A stretch of 64,000 nt of DNA from the NCBI GenBank assembly GCA_030765055.1, contig JAUKNK010000152.1:1717501-1781500 (forward strand), written 5' to 3'. This stretch comes from Mantis religiosa. Its lineage: Eukaryota > Arthropoda > Insecta > Mantodea > Mantidae. The position numbers and the translations under genes were made by a program. The notes under the pieces are model-generated. The model ran no database searches, was not told the origin of the DNA, and worked only from the letters and a program-made list of their open reading frames with translations. Positions 41,526-53,250 of the stretch are shown here, in pieces (the first letter of the stretch is position 1; each line of letters begins with the position of its first letter).

Positions 41526-41778
41526 TTGGATCACTTCTTAGTGTGTTTTGATATTGCTTTGGCTGCTTCAAAGCATAGTTACAATGTTGTTTAAAGAGTT
41601 TGAATTTCATAGTAAGCTTTTTATTAGTTTGTTCAAAGAAGTATTTGAACGTTTCAAATAACATCTTGACATTCAAGTTTGGATTCTGAAAGTAATTTAA
41701 GTTTGATTTACAGCCAAAATAATGGCTATGTTCACTAGGAATCATACTTAAAAGCTCCTTAAAATTAACTCTTGACAC
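41526..41778 (-). pseudogene. Possible PLE N-terminal fragment
   Basis: Minus-strand frame with FFEQTNKKLTMKFKLFKQHCNYALKQPKQYQNTLRSDP. It may be the upstream part of the PLE at 36114-41062, separated from it by the LINE fragment. Assignment is by position and composition only. Confidence 0.35.
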
Positions 41779-42117
41779 TTGATTACAAGTTATGTGGATG
41801 TTTGTTGTAGCTACTCATTTCTTCAAATGTTTTAATATGCATTATCTTTTTCTGCATGACTCTTAGTCTCCTTACTGACATTTGGAAAATTTCACATAAA
41901 GCTACAAGGCAATATACACGCTTAGGCTTTGACGCCTGGCATTAATGCAGTAGAATGTAATTTCCATCTTGCAGGCAGTGGGCCAGTCAATGAGATCACA
42001 TAGACGTTATATGAGGAAGTAGCATGCATACACAAAGCTAGACTATGTAAAATCAAACCAAACAAAAAAAAAAAAAAATCAATCAGATGAATCTTCTTCT
42101 TTCTCTATCCCTTATGC
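41779..42117. other. No recognisable gene
   Basis: Unassigned AT-rich DNA ending in an A-run (42064-42079). Confidence 0.45.
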
Positions 42118-42421
42118 CTTTAGGTGTTGAGGTTCAGGAGTAGAGACTTTGGATCAGATAGTGCCCAGGATGGGTGATCAGCCCAATGCCTGGTATGAGA
42201 GCGGGAGAAGTAGATGACAGAATGAGGGTGAAATGAATGAAAGGAAAGGTGATAATGGAGCAGTTGGTGGAGTGATGGAGGAAACCGGAGATCCCACAGA
42301 AAATCCACCCCCACACCAAGTAGTTCACCACAAATCTCACATGTGGTCGGTCACCTGGAATTGAATCCATGCCACCTTGATGAGAATCAAGGAGTCTAAC
42401 TGCTTGGCCACAGTGCAGCCA
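42118..42421 (-). mobile_element. tRNA-derived SINE (diverged)
   Basis: Minus-strand head with box A-like TGGCCAAGCAGTTAGAC and box B-like GGATTCAATTCC. The body shares GAGATTTGTGGTG and GGATTTTCTGTGGGATCTCCGG-like sequence with the SINE at 19985-20225, so it is the same family, older. Confidence 0.82.
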
Positions 42422-42493
42422 TCATATAAATAATGTGGCAGTTTTCTCAGCCACACAGGGATTGTTGGACAAGTGACCAATAAGAGAGGAACC

Positions 42494-42975
42494 GAGCCGG
42501 ATGGCTCAAGTGGTTTTGTATCTGACCTGCATTTGGGAGGCCTGGGTTCGATTTCCCTTGCCGACCTACCTGACTCATGGGTTTTTTCAGCGATTTTCAC
42601 GGGTCATGAGGTTAATCACATTCCGCAAATATCCTGTCCCTACATTTCATATCTATTATTTCATGTCATCTCTCATCTGGTGGTTGCTTTCAGGGTAGAA
42701 GTGTCGGCAGGAGTCTCGGTGGTGCATGGCAGGATAATATGCTCTAAGGAAAATGCTTATCCCTCCAGCGGACGGACTTCAGTATCTGAGCAACATGGCA
42801 GGTGGGATGCCAATTGTCCTCAGCCCACCGCCGGAGAGTTTCTATGTAGTAAAATATAGGGACCTCGCCCTTGTACTGTAGTGGCTTCTTGGGGTAGGCT
42901 GCCCTCTGTGTCCTCTCACCTCATCCTGCCTCCCTGGGAAGCCCCATTTGAGACATAGGTATGATAGATCTAGTC
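42494..42975 (+). mobile_element. tRNA-derived SINE, second type
   Basis: Box A (TGGCTCAAGTGG, about 42502) and box B (GGGTTCGATTTCC, about 42543) with a long body (TACCTGACTCATGGG, then ACGGACTTCAGTATC). It runs head to head with the SINE at 42118-42421. The 3' end is approximate. Confidence 0.75.
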
Positions 42976-42979
42976 TGGT

Positions 42980-44428
42980 TGACGTGCTGAATCGCCTCTG
43001 CCACCATGCAGTCACTCCTGCCTGTTTATTGTAGTTATAAACCAGCCCACAGAGTTTTGGGCGTAACAGCAGATGTTTGTTATCTTATTGACTGGACCAG
43101 AACTAGAACTTACATATGTTTTCATTGTTTCGTAAAGTTTCTGAGTTATCAATTTCGTTTCTATTTGGTTCATGCCTTTAAGTTCCATTGCATTTCCTCT
43201 TCTCTGTCCGTTATAAAATATTTCATATAATTTGTTTTGTTGTTTTTGTAACAGTTTTAGATGATACTTTTCTGACAACATTTGCTTTCTGGTTAAAGTA
43301 TCTCTTTCCTAGCTTTAACTACAGTACTGTTTACATATATATTAACTATTGACCTCTTCCTTTTAACTTATCTTCTTCAAACACTACTGCAGTAAAGCTG
43401 TTTCCTTTTATTTTCATTGGTCTCCATGTCACGAACATAACACAAACTAACAAACAAATGCAGTGCAGGGGTTGCAGATAGCCAATGAGTGTTTCCAATC
43501 ACTCAAATGGTGGAATTCTTAAACTTAACTTGGAGGGGAAATTCTATACAATATGGCAGATCATTTAAGTCATGCTCCAAAAAATGACCCATATGTGCAT
43601 AGGTTTTAATTCTAGAAAGCCCCTCAATTATAGAAACACATTACAGGTATGAATGTAGTAGTCAGATTTAAGTATTATACTTGATTAGAATTATTTATCA
43701 TTTGGAACAAATGAGACTAGTTGGTTGTTAAACTGCAACCTTGCGGATTTGTACTAAAAGCTACTAATATCCCTTATATGACACTAGCTTTCCTGTATAG
43801 CTAGAAGCGTTGTCTCACAGACTTTGCTCATAATGGGTAACAAATTAAATATTTGGATCCTTTTTTTCTATTTTAAAGTTTTTCTATTTTCTAGTTTGTT
43901 TATATATTATGTGTTTAGTATTAGTTCTTTAACATTCAGTGGTCTGCATTACTGTGTGGAGAAACCATTTAATCGAGGAATGTATTCCTTCGCATGTATA
44001 CAGAATTGTGCATTACTGCATCCTATTCAAAAAGCTACTAATACAAAAACAAAATTCATTTGTATTAAAAAATGCACCAATCTGCCTTAAAAACAATGTG
44101 CTTGTTGCCTGTTTAAAGCAATTAAATCAAACTGAGATTAAATTTGATTTTGGATGTTTAAACCTTTAGCCAAAGAAGTTCTTAATAACAGGATCATTAT
44201 CAAGTAACTCTTTTCTTTTGAGTCCATTAGAGAGTTTGTGTAGCACATTTTACTGTCAAATCCTTTTTATTGTCTAAATGAATTTATTCTTTTATATTCT
44301 TTGACCTCTGTGCTTAACATTGCTATATTATGTAATTGTATTGTCAAATAAACCATCTGCTTCCCTCTCTCCCTCACCCCTGATCCACCTTAGAATGAGG
44401 CTTTGACCTGTCCAGAAAGAAGGCATTA
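42980..44428. other. No recognisable gene
   Basis: AT-rich; short frames at 43012-43281 (minus) and 43824-44169 (plus) have no recognised motif. Confidence 0.5.
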
Positions 44429-44430
44429 TA

Positions 44431-45278
44431 CGAGGGTGACTTGAATATAAAAGGTAATTGTTGGTATCATGGAGTAAACAGTTCTGATTTTGATGGCAAA
44501 GTGGGGGGTTCAAAGGTCAGTATGTAGCTTGGTTAGCTACTCAGCTAGGTTCTGGCATAGTACAGCTATGAGTGAGCAGGAAGTTCCGTTGTCTGTTGTG
44601 CAATGCATTATAATAAAATTTTTAACCAATGAAGGGTTTAAATCTTCTGAAATTTCAACTTGTTTAAGGGCACAGTTTGGGGACTCTACATTGTCTTAGA
44701 ATTGAGTTTTACTTGTGCCAGACTATTTAAGGATGGCCAAGGATTTGAGGAAAATGAAAGTCATGCTTGACTCCCAAGGTCAAGTCACAAATGACATCTG
44801 TACCATTTAAGTACTTATTGAAGACGATCAAGTGGGTGTCAGCATTGTTAGTGCTCATACCATTATTAGGAAGCATCTCAGCTTTAGAAATATTAGTGCT
44901 AGGTAGGAGATCTGTGGGATAGTTCTGAATCGTTTCCGGCAAAAGGGGGAGGATTTTTTTAAGGTTCATCATTGCATGTGATGAGACATGGGTTCCCCAT
45001 GAGTGGCAACAAAAGGGTAAAGCCTGCCAATTGAAGGCCAAAAGATGCCACTCAGATGGAAAATTCTTATGCTTTGTGCAACAAATGAGGGAACCTCCTG
45101 TTCACTCATGGCTGCACTGATGCCAGAACCTAGTGAAATATCTAACCAATCTAGTTATCATCCCCCCTCCCCGCCCCCACCAACACACTGACCTTTGACC
45201 TCTGACTCCACTGTCGCACTCAGAACTGCTTACTCCATGATAAGCAAAAATTACCACTTATATTTGAATGACCATGGT
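44431..45278 (+). mobile_element. mariner-type transposon remnant
   Basis: About 850 bp with long imperfect terminal inverted repeats: the first ~90 bases (GAATATAA, then TCATGGAGTAA and AAAGGTCAGT) recur inverted at 45185-45278. TA precedes the left end. Internal deletion removed most of the transposase catalytic region. Confidence 0.85.
44568..45125 (+). pseudogene. mariner transposase fragment
   Basis: The ATG at 44568 opens MSEQEVPLSVVQCIIIKFL, the N-terminal helix-turn-helix region of mariner transposases, then EISTCLRAQFGDSTLS and a stop. Later, in broken frames: VLIEDDQVGVSI, SAHTIIRKHLSF and VATKG. The start of the DDD catalytic domain, around the position of CDETW (here CM**DMGSP), is corrupted by two stops, and the rest is absent. 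Confidence 0.85.
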
Positions 45279-45355
45279 CCCTGAATGGTCATTTAGCCTA
45301 CAGTTTAATGCAGTAAACAAGAAACTTTTTTCCAAATTTCAAAAAGTTTTTTTAG

Positions 45356-45358
<3 letters not shown>

Positions 45359-45396
<38 letters not shown>
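45359..45396. repeat. Poly(T) tract
   Basis: 38 T's; could be a reversed retroposon A-tail, but no retroposed sequence was recognised beside it. Confidence 0.9.
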
Positions 45397-45397
<1 letters not shown>

Positions 45398-45649
45398 TGA
45401 AAACTAATATTTAAAGATAGTTGCTAACAGCATTCAATAAAATATAATTATGGAATACTAACAAAACCTCATTCAGTTATCTAACCATTAGTTAGGATAA
45501 AATTATCTTTAGTTGTGTGTTTGGAGGAATTTAGTAACAGTGACATCAAAATTAATCTCAGAAACTATTTGTAGTTGGTTTATTAATACTTGTCACTTAC
45601 TTGTTTATATTTATGAGAGACTAGTTTCAAAGACAAAGTAATTTTATGC

Positions 45650-46565
45650 ATTAGAATTACTCAATCTGCAAGAAAGGACTATAAAATTCACTATAGAAAA
45701 CAAAACCAATGGACAACTCTCTTTCTTGGATCTAAATATCATCAGAAATGACACCAAAATAAAATTTGGAATTTACAGGAAACCAACACATTCAGAAAAT
45801 TACATAAAAAATAATAGCCACAACCCAATTACACATACACATGCAATAATAAACAGCCTTACACACAGATTAGTCAACATACCCATGGAAAAAGAAGAAT
45901 ATTTCAAAGAACAAAAAACAATACTACACATAGCAGAGGAAAATGGATACAACAAAAATTTGGTGTTGAAGAAAATTAGAAAAGCTAAACTAAAGAAAAC
46001 CATTAAGGTAGCAACCACATTTACAAAAGAAATAGAAAGCAACAGCATATTCAGTTCATTCACATATCACCCAAAAACATTTAATAAATTTAAAAAGATC
46101 TTCAAGGAACAAAATATCACCTTGGCACCTACTAATAGACACTCAATTTTAAAATTGCTAAATTCAAAAACAAAAGATGAAATCCCATCAGTTAACAGAT
46201 CCGGAATATACCAGATAAGTTGTAAGAATTGTGAAAAATGCTACATAGGTCAAACTAAAAGAAATCTAAAAACCGGAGTCAATGAGCACTTTAGAAACAT
46301 CAGATTGAAACAAGAAGATAAGTCAGCAGTAGCATTTCACTTTTGGAATGAAAACCATGACACTGATCCAAATCCAAAATTATTAAAAGGAGTAATAAAC
46401 CAAAATAAATTGACAACATGGGAGAACATATTCATATGGAGAAATAAGGATTGTGTAATGAACTTTGAAATCCCACCAGTAGATAATTTGACAAAGAAGT
46501 TCATAGTTCCACCACCAGAGAGAGAGAGAGCAGACAACAACAGATACCAGTTGGAAAGAGATTGA
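45650..46565 (+). pseudogene. PLE RT end and GIY-YIG endonuclease, second family
   Basis: The frame 45726-46565 (279 residues) is open: SFLDLNII-type end of RT, the linker with SLTHRLVNIP and SFTYHPKTFNKFKKIFKEQN, then the nuclease core GIYQISCKNCEKC, YIGQTKRN, NEHFRNI, FWNENHD, WENIFIWRN. A Tyr, Arg and Glu set expected of GIY-YIG enzymes appears present. The RT catalytic palm is missing: homology begins at LLNLQERTIKF, right after the palm. The truncation makes it inactive. It is almost identical to the minus-strand copy at 39000-39700. Confidence 0.9.
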
Positions 46566-46600
46566 AAATGGAGGCGAATGTCTTTGAAACTAGTCTCTCA
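46560..46600 (+). ncRNA. Hammerhead-like motif, second PLE family
   Basis: Helix II GGAGGC/GTCTTT (weak, several G-T pairs), GAAA (46587-46590), C-TA-GTC (46591-46596). CTGATGA is replaced by a TTGAAAA-like sequence. The 3' part, GAAAC-TA-GTC, is identical in layout to the better motifs. Confidence 0.4.
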
Positions 46601-46828
46601 TAAATATAAACAAGTGACGAGTATTAATAAACCAACTACAAATAGTTTCTGAGATTATCTTTAGTTATTACTTGGCCTAGCATATAGTCCTCAGAAATAA
46701 ATAGATGAAGCCAGTCTGCATTATTCCATAATTTAAAATGAATGAGTATACGTAACATGTGTTTTCAAGTAACTATTATTCCAACAATTGAGTTCCATTA
46801 ATTGCTGGTGTACAATGTTTGATTTCAG

Positions 46829-47044
46829 CCAGCTCATGTGAAGGCCTGCTTTCTTGGCTCATCACTAACCATTCCAATCACAGATGGAAAGTTAAATCTT
46901 GGCACCTGGCAAGGGATATGGCTTTGTGAACATCGAGATCGTGCTGGATCACGTAAGGTGGTTATCACAGTTAATGGTTGCCTCAGAGACTCTAGTCGAA
47001 GCCCATTGAGTCCTGTGTCACCAATGGCCTCAACCAGTAGTTAA
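46829..47044 (+). CDS. Terminal exon of a YjbQ/UPF0047-family protein
   Basis: The only host-gene-like sequence found. A pyrimidine-rich stretch and TTGATTTCAG (46819-46828) form a 3' splice site; the exon then reads in phase 0 from P-A-H-V-K-A to a TAA at 47042-47044, 71 codons. Residues AHVKACFLGSSLTIPITDG and LNLGTWQGIWLCEHRD match the C-terminal half of the UPF0047/YjbQ family, whose bacterial members have thiamine-phosphate-synthase-like activity; the animal function is not clear. The last 20 residues are Ser-rich and not part of the family core. The next AATAAA is at 47101-47106, giving a short 3' UTR. No upstream exon was recognised; earlier exons may lie beyond the PLE and mariner copies or outside the window. 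A PLE ends only 175 bp upstream, inside the intron. Confidence 0.85.
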   Translation, partial: PAHVKACFLGSSLTIPITDGKLNLGTWQGIWLCEHRDRAGSRKVVITVNGCLRDSSRSPLSPVSPMASTSS

Positions 47045-47100
47045 GGGTCTCACACATTGAATATACTTGGTAGCTTTTTAACAGCTTGCTGGCTGTTTTG

Positions 47101-47106
47101 AATAAA
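47101..47106 (+). terminator. Candidate polyadenylation signal
   Basis: AATAAA 57 bases after the stop codon of the YjbQ-like exon. Another occurs near 47548. Confidence 0.4.
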
Positions 47107-47109
47107 TGG

Positions 47110-47950
47110 GGTAATGGAATGCAGTTGCAGGGTAAAGGACATCCCTTTACCCTGTCTGCAAATAGTGAGGGTATAACTTAACGAGACAACGATGAGATGA
47201 GTTTTGAGTTGGTGAAAGAAAATGTGTTGCCCCATTGCGGTATAAGGGTAAATAGTCTAAAATGTTATACATACATACATAATGTGGCCCATTGAACAAG
47301 CTCAGCCCAGGAAAGCAGAATGGACTTTGGAAGTGAAAGAACCAGGGAAAGATAGAATTTTTACTCATTCTTGAGCAGATTTGTTATGCATCATGAGAAG
47401 AAATGAAGATGAAGCATTTTATCCAAGATTATTGGGGTTCATTTCTTGCTAAGGAAGAGATGTGACCAGTAGCTGGGAAAGGAATCGTCAAGATTTGGCC
47501 TTTCACTGCCACAGCACAAGTTGTATACTTTATTTTGTGAACACATAATAAAATTGTAGGTATGTACTGCATTTGGCTTTAATGATACATACCATTACAT
47601 TACAAGAAAACAATTCCATATATTAGGATCCTTCCACATAAGAAAACCAACTTGAAATATTTCAATGTTTTCTACACTTGATTATGAAATCCTAAGTATT
47701 GCATCTGATCATAAGAATTATTAATTACAATTAAATTCTTCAAAACTTGTATTCTCTGTGTCACTATCAGAATTGCAATATTTAGTTCTGTATTACACTA
47801 ATTTTACATTTTCTTTATGTTGTATGTTATGCTCACTGTGAGTTTTTAAAAAGTTTTGAGCACACATGGGTGAATGTTGCTAGATAATTTTTGTGTTACT
47901 AGAATTTATTTGGTGTTTGGTTTGCTCTAAGCTCGAAACAAGTTAAAAAA

Positions 47951-47983
<33 letters not shown>

Positions 47984-50900
47984 CCTTCGTACCTGATACT
48001 TTAATCCCAGTGATGATGTAGGAAATTTTGTAACATTTTTCCATACCAAATTGTTGTTGACAAATATTACGTACCCATATTCTAATAGAAACTGGTAATA
48101 TGTCCCAGGTACATTTTTGACTGGATATATGCCAGTATTATTAGAAAATTGCGTACAAGCACAGTAGCCATTCAAAAACCTTCCATCAAAAAAGTACTGC
48201 AATGTAAAAAAGTAAATAGGAATGCTCTTTTACCCATTCTGTATAGCTTGAACAAGGGCTTATTTTGGATGTGTACTGCTTGTGTGCACCTTGTACTTTT
48301 TTTAGCAACTTTTTTCTATGTGATGATAACTTGTTTGGAAATGAGGAATAATCATTATAGTCACAAAGTAGGGGTCTTCCACATTATATAGTAATTATAT
48401 TGTATGATAATAATACATATTTCATACTGTTAATATTATCTGGGTCATGTGGAGTTCAGACAGCTAAGTAGCATTTGTTTATGTTTTCTTAAATCCTTGA
48501 AAGCTTTATAGCACTTCTCTTATGATAAATACAGACTGTAATCTGTACTTCATTTGACCCACATTATGAGGTATCCGTAGCTGGTTAAATCTTGAAGAAA
48601 TAACTTTAAATCAGTCATAGATAGCAGAACGAAGGAATCCTACCTCAATTTTCCAGTTTTCTATTTGTTCTAATTTTTCCCCTCTCTGTAATTGAGTACT
48701 ACAACTGAAACATTTGATTTAACCTTGTATGTATACACCTTTGTTTACAGTGTGTGCGTGTGTTGGGGAGGTGCATGTGTGTGAGCCTGTTCAAAGTAAA
48801 CAAACTTACCATATCCAGAGAATTGGCCACAATTTATTGTTCAGTTATGATCCGTCACATGATTAGAATTTGCCACTGTTATAATATATCCTTTGGGACT
48901 GTTTTGTTTTGTTATCTTAGGGATGGTCAATTTGTGACTATGTTCTTTTATGTCCTCGATAACAGTGTCCTGAGTGAAATTACAGGTAATGAAATAAGAT
49001 TCACAGATATTGAATGATCACACTGTACATTTATACATAAAAATTTCTTTATGAAAAACTAAAAGTTTGAAAGCTGAGTAGTGTGGTATGATCTATGAGG
49101 AGATGATGGGACAAAAATAAAAGTCCTTCAAAGTGTTCTAAGGGAAACATGATGATGGGAAAGACTGTATTATGTTTATGAAGGAATAACAATAACCACC
49201 CCTCAACATCATAGAACAGGGCCAAACAATAAGTACTATAGCCAAAAGACCTGCTCAAATTCTAGAAAGTGACACATGCTTCATTTATCCACTTACCAAT
49301 GAAACAATTATAATTTTCACTACAGATAGGCGAGTAAATATAAATTCAATATTGCAGCAAATCTAAGAGTTATCATAGAGTGAGTGTTAAATAATGAATG
49401 AAACCTTTAAATCTGTGCCAAGAATCCTACTTCAGTTTTTTACACAACATGCATGAACATTTAAAATGAGTGATTCCTTACTTGAACTAATGTAAAGAAA
49501 TATGAGAGATTCTTAAGTTGTGAAGGAAGAAGTGTTACCTTGATTTCAATGTTGACTGATTCTATGGTTCTTATCATTTGATTACGAATCAGCATTATTA
49601 ATATGGTTTTGATTAAATTTCTCATGACAAAATAATAGTTTGTTTTTTCCTTTTTGGATGGAGAGAAGGTTTATCAGTAGCATGCCAAGAAGAAAGCTTT
49701 ATTAACACCACTGGCATTTGTACCAAATAAAGATGTTTACATCTTCAACTCTGCGTAAATTCCCCTAATATCTGTTTACATTGAGAATAATTACATCATG
49801 GATTATTTTGAGGATCTTCGATACCTTCACAGGTGACTAAATACAATAGACAGAAAACATTGTCCATGTACTTGAACATTTGTATTGTTAAATTACAGAA
49901 CATCTGCAAGTAGTGTACAGTTAGTAAAGAAAAAAAGAAAATAATATAGAGACTGGCACATGTATTTCTCACATTGGACCATAATACAGCAGTAAACTTA
50001 AATTAAAACTGCGTTAAACTTACATGTTTATTATACTGACATACCAAAATACTTGTGGCAAATGGGATCTGTGATAAGTATACTTTGTGGCAAATACAAC
50101 ACTTTTGTGACCAATTATAATGATGATGAAGGAATTGTGACAAATTCTCCCAAACCCTGAAGTTATTACTTAGAATTTATAATTTTCCAGTCAAGTTATG
50201 TCTTAAATATGATTTGTTACATTGTATTGTGTTGAATCTGCTCAAAAAAATTAATTATTAACAAATAAAGTAAAGTAGGAAGGAAGAAAGTAAAAGAAGT
50301 ATTTTTCAAAATGTCATTTTTAATTTTGATTTTTGGAGTGAAATGAAATTGCACAAACATAAACATGGTATGTGTATGCATGCAAACAATCGTGTGGCTA
50401 AGCATGCATACGCACATACACAAACATACAAGTTGATTTTTAGCCTACTTTCCTTCATTTAAAAACCAAGCTTATTGGAGGAAATTACTTGTGTCATATC
50501 TGCTTTTCAATTTCACTTGCCAAAAAATGTTTGTCCAGCTTTCACTGGACAATTAAGTACTGAAATTGAGTATAACTGTTCAGCATAATAGTTCTGTTAT
50601 GCGTTCAGGAAGAAACACACATATATGTATGTCACACTTGTGGCTGTAAATATGGTGTAGCCAAAATATTAACGTGTTGCAAATATATGTACTTGTTAAA
50701 CAAATTATCTCTTTATTTGTTATATGAAAAAAGTTGAGGGTTACCATAAGAAGGAAAGTTGGCTTTATTATTCTTTCCAGGGTTGTTAAGTCCAGTTTCT
50801 GTAATGAAATGTAAACTTCTGTACTTGTGGTCAAGCAGTTACAGTATGTACACTATAGAATACAAATTGTATTTATTAAAAATGTAATGATATTTTAATA

Positions 50901-51717
50901 ATACAAAACAGAATTTATATACATCACTGATATACAGACTGTTTTTGTATATTTCATGTTTGCTTCTTCATAATTTTTGTTATGTAAAATTTGTATTGTA
51001 CAAATAATATAAAACGTAAACAGTACCATCAAAGGTAATTAAAAACAGCAATTCGCAAGTTCACATTAATTGGGAAAAATAAGGAAAACTTCCCTCCCCA
51101 TTTTACCTATCTTGCATTGCTTGACTTCTGTTACAGAAATGGAAGAGCAGTAAGTTAATATTCTTACCATAAATAAAATAATTTTGCTCAATGTTCTGTA
51201 CTGTCTTAGTTTCCTGTTGTCCAATCCAGCTGTGAATTAAGCGAGATATCTAAATGTATTGTGCCTTTAAAATGCATAGATATATTCACTTCCTTTATAT
51301 TTAATGCTTGCTCCAAGAATCACATTATCTCTTTTAAAAAATCATTGACAAATAAGCTTTAAACAGACTATCTCTTCAGTGGTCAGCATGGTAACCAAGC
51401 TAGCTAATTTTGTGGATTACAATCTAGTAGTCAATATACATGTAATGTATATAGTCAATATACATTACAGTGGTCAATATCTGTAGAAGACAGAATAAGA
51501 GATTCATTCCAAAATATTCCTAAAGCAAAACCATCGTAAATGTATTATTAATAGATAGAAAAGCAGATTTAGGATTAGGGTACTGCGGCGGCAGTACTGC
51601 ATACTTCTAATACAGCCATACTTAAAATTGTTAAGGTATCGCTTTTCAACAGAAGCTGTTTAACCCTATCTTACTGCTAATACGACCATACTTATTATTT
51701 GTTGAGTTGTTGCGTAT
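47110..51717. other. 4.6 kb without recognisable genes
   Basis: AT-rich intergenic DNA. Short frames (for example 48754-49017 and 50580-50834 minus) show no motif. Local features: an ACATACATACAT run near 47264, an (AAAT)n tract at 47944-47983, and tandem/inverted words at 51420-51480 (ATATACATGTAATGTATATA-like). Confidence 0.5.
47944..47983. repeat. (AAAT)n microsatellite
   Basis: About ten AAAT units. Confidence 0.95.
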
Positions 51718-52131
51718 TGTCGCGAACCCATTGTTGAAACTGGCGCGGCCGGCGCACACAAAATGCTCTGCAGGGATAAAAAGCATGCCGAAACAGATAA
51801 AGATGATGACTGGAAGGTTTGTCTTTCTATTGCCGTCTTGAGTGTTAGAGAACATTCCACAAATTTCTAGATCAGTGAGTGGAGGTATAAAAAGGAAGCC
51901 GTGACTCGCCAGTTGTGACAGTCAGTCGTAATCGGAACTTGATAATCGTGCGCTAACAGCTGTGTTTTCTAAGTGAACTCTTTTGTTTGTGGTCTATGAC
52001 CTTGAAGATTTTTTTGTGTATCGTAATTATGCTACTGTAAGGGTTGACCAAAGTGTGTTTCTACGGAAATAAAGACCAGTTTGGAATATCTGCAACTTGC
52101 ACTTTTAATTCTACGAACACACAAAGTCACA
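51718..52131 (+). repeat. 5' LTR of gypsy D (414 bp)
   Basis: Begins TGTCGCG and ends AAAGTCACA; TATAAAAAG at 51886-51894 and AATAAA near 52067. The last part resembles the solo LTR at 18826-19307 (TCTACG, AATAAAGA, then TTTTAATTCTACGAAC). A primer binding site (TGGTGTCAGAAG) starts at 52134. Confidence 0.87.
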
Positions 52132-52159
52132 ATTGGTGTCAGAAGAGGAACATACGACG

Positions 52160-53250
52160 ATGGAGGTTGCATTGGAAAAGCTTTTAGAGAAGATGGGAGG
52201 CGGCAAATTGCAACTTGGCCGCAACGATGACTGCGAAGATGGCCAAATTAACCACGGAAATGAAGGCGGCGAACGAGGCTCTCGCCGCCAAATATGAAGA
52301 GCAGTTGGCCGGCGTGAAGGAGGACGTCACGGAGCTAGGCAAGCGGATGGGTAAAGTGGACGAGCGCGTCGAGGACCTGGCGAACCGCGTTAACAATCTT
52401 GAGAGAAAGGCCGACAGAACACAAAGTCCCTGAACGTCATGGTGGAGGACATCGTCGGCAAAAGGATGAAGGATATAAAGGCCGACACGCCGGTAAGCGA
52501 CACAACGTCTGCGCGCGTCAAACCACCAAAGTACGACGGCATATCGACGTTTGAAGTCTTCCGCCGCCAATTCGACACAGTGGTCAAACAAAACACGTGG
52601 CAACCAGAGGAAGATGCCGCACCGCTAAAAGCCAGCCTCCAGGGACGGGCCGCGGTGATCGTGAACGCGGTCCAGACAGCGGTGGTGCCCCAGGACTTCT
52701 GGGAGGCCCTGGAAAACCGCTTCGGAAACCACCGCCTAACCGCAGCCTACCGCAGCCAACTGAAGTCAAGAATGCAGCAGCCAGGGGAGACGCTGCAGAA
52801 GTTCGCCCTGGCAATTGAACAGCTGGCCAGCAAAGCCTTAGTCGACCTCCCACCCGAGTTGATAACCCGCGAAGCCGCCTACACCTTCTTTGACGGGGTA
52901 CGAGACGTCGAGATACGTCAGCGCTTAATATTCGGCGACAAGACCATCCATGAGGCGCTAACGGCAGCATTGAGAATGGAGGCGGCAAAGGTGACGGCTA
53001 CTCCAACGTCGAGAACAAGGAGTATCCGCTACACTGGAGACCGAAGACCAGCCGAAGGACGCCGGCGAAGACCTAGTGGTGTGTGTTGGGGGTGTGGACA
53101 GCCGGGACACCTAAGAGAGAGACTGCCCACACAAGGTAGAGCAGCCGGAAAACGAGTAAGGGCCGTCGTGGCGAGGGGCACGTTGGCGCCATCACCCCCA
53201 TCTCAAGTGACACTGCATGCCGTCAGCCGGCGTATGGATGACAGCCTCAT
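52160..53250 (+). pseudogene. gag: Gypsy D Gag
   Basis: Short coiled coil (MTAKMAKLTTEMKAANEAL) with the first frame ending at 52433; a frame change follows, then VEDIVGKRMKDIK, FEVFRRQFDTVVKQNTW, YRSQLKSRMQQPGE, LPPELITREAAYTFFDGVRD. The knuckle begins CWGCGQPGHL but continues RERLPT, an apparent one-base change that removes the last Cys and moves the frame into protease. Confidence 0.86.

Larger units (their letters stand above)
36114..41778 (-). mobile_element. PLE, second family, carrying gypsy C and a LINE fragment
   Basis: Minus-strand PLE whose 3' end is at 36114 (CTCGGAAACTATTTG, the complement of the terminal repeat seen at 45557-46653). It is split by gypsy copy C at 36169-38785 and again by a LINE piece at about 41063-41525. 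Nearly the whole PLE coding region is present. Its 3' half matches the copy at 45660-46565 almost base for base. Confidence 0.88.
45557..46653 (+). mobile_element. 5'-truncated PLE with terminal inverted repeats
   Basis: About 75-80 bp at the start (45557-45638) is the reverse complement of the end (46579-46653), with PLE coding sequence between. ATTATCTTTAGTT occurs at about 45500-45512 and again right after the element (46652-46664), a candidate duplicated target, although about 45 bases separate the first copy from the inverted repeat. Confidence 0.85.

Noticed and set aside
48754..49017. 87-codon frame that might be an exon
   Set aside because: No family resemblance and no convincing splice signals.
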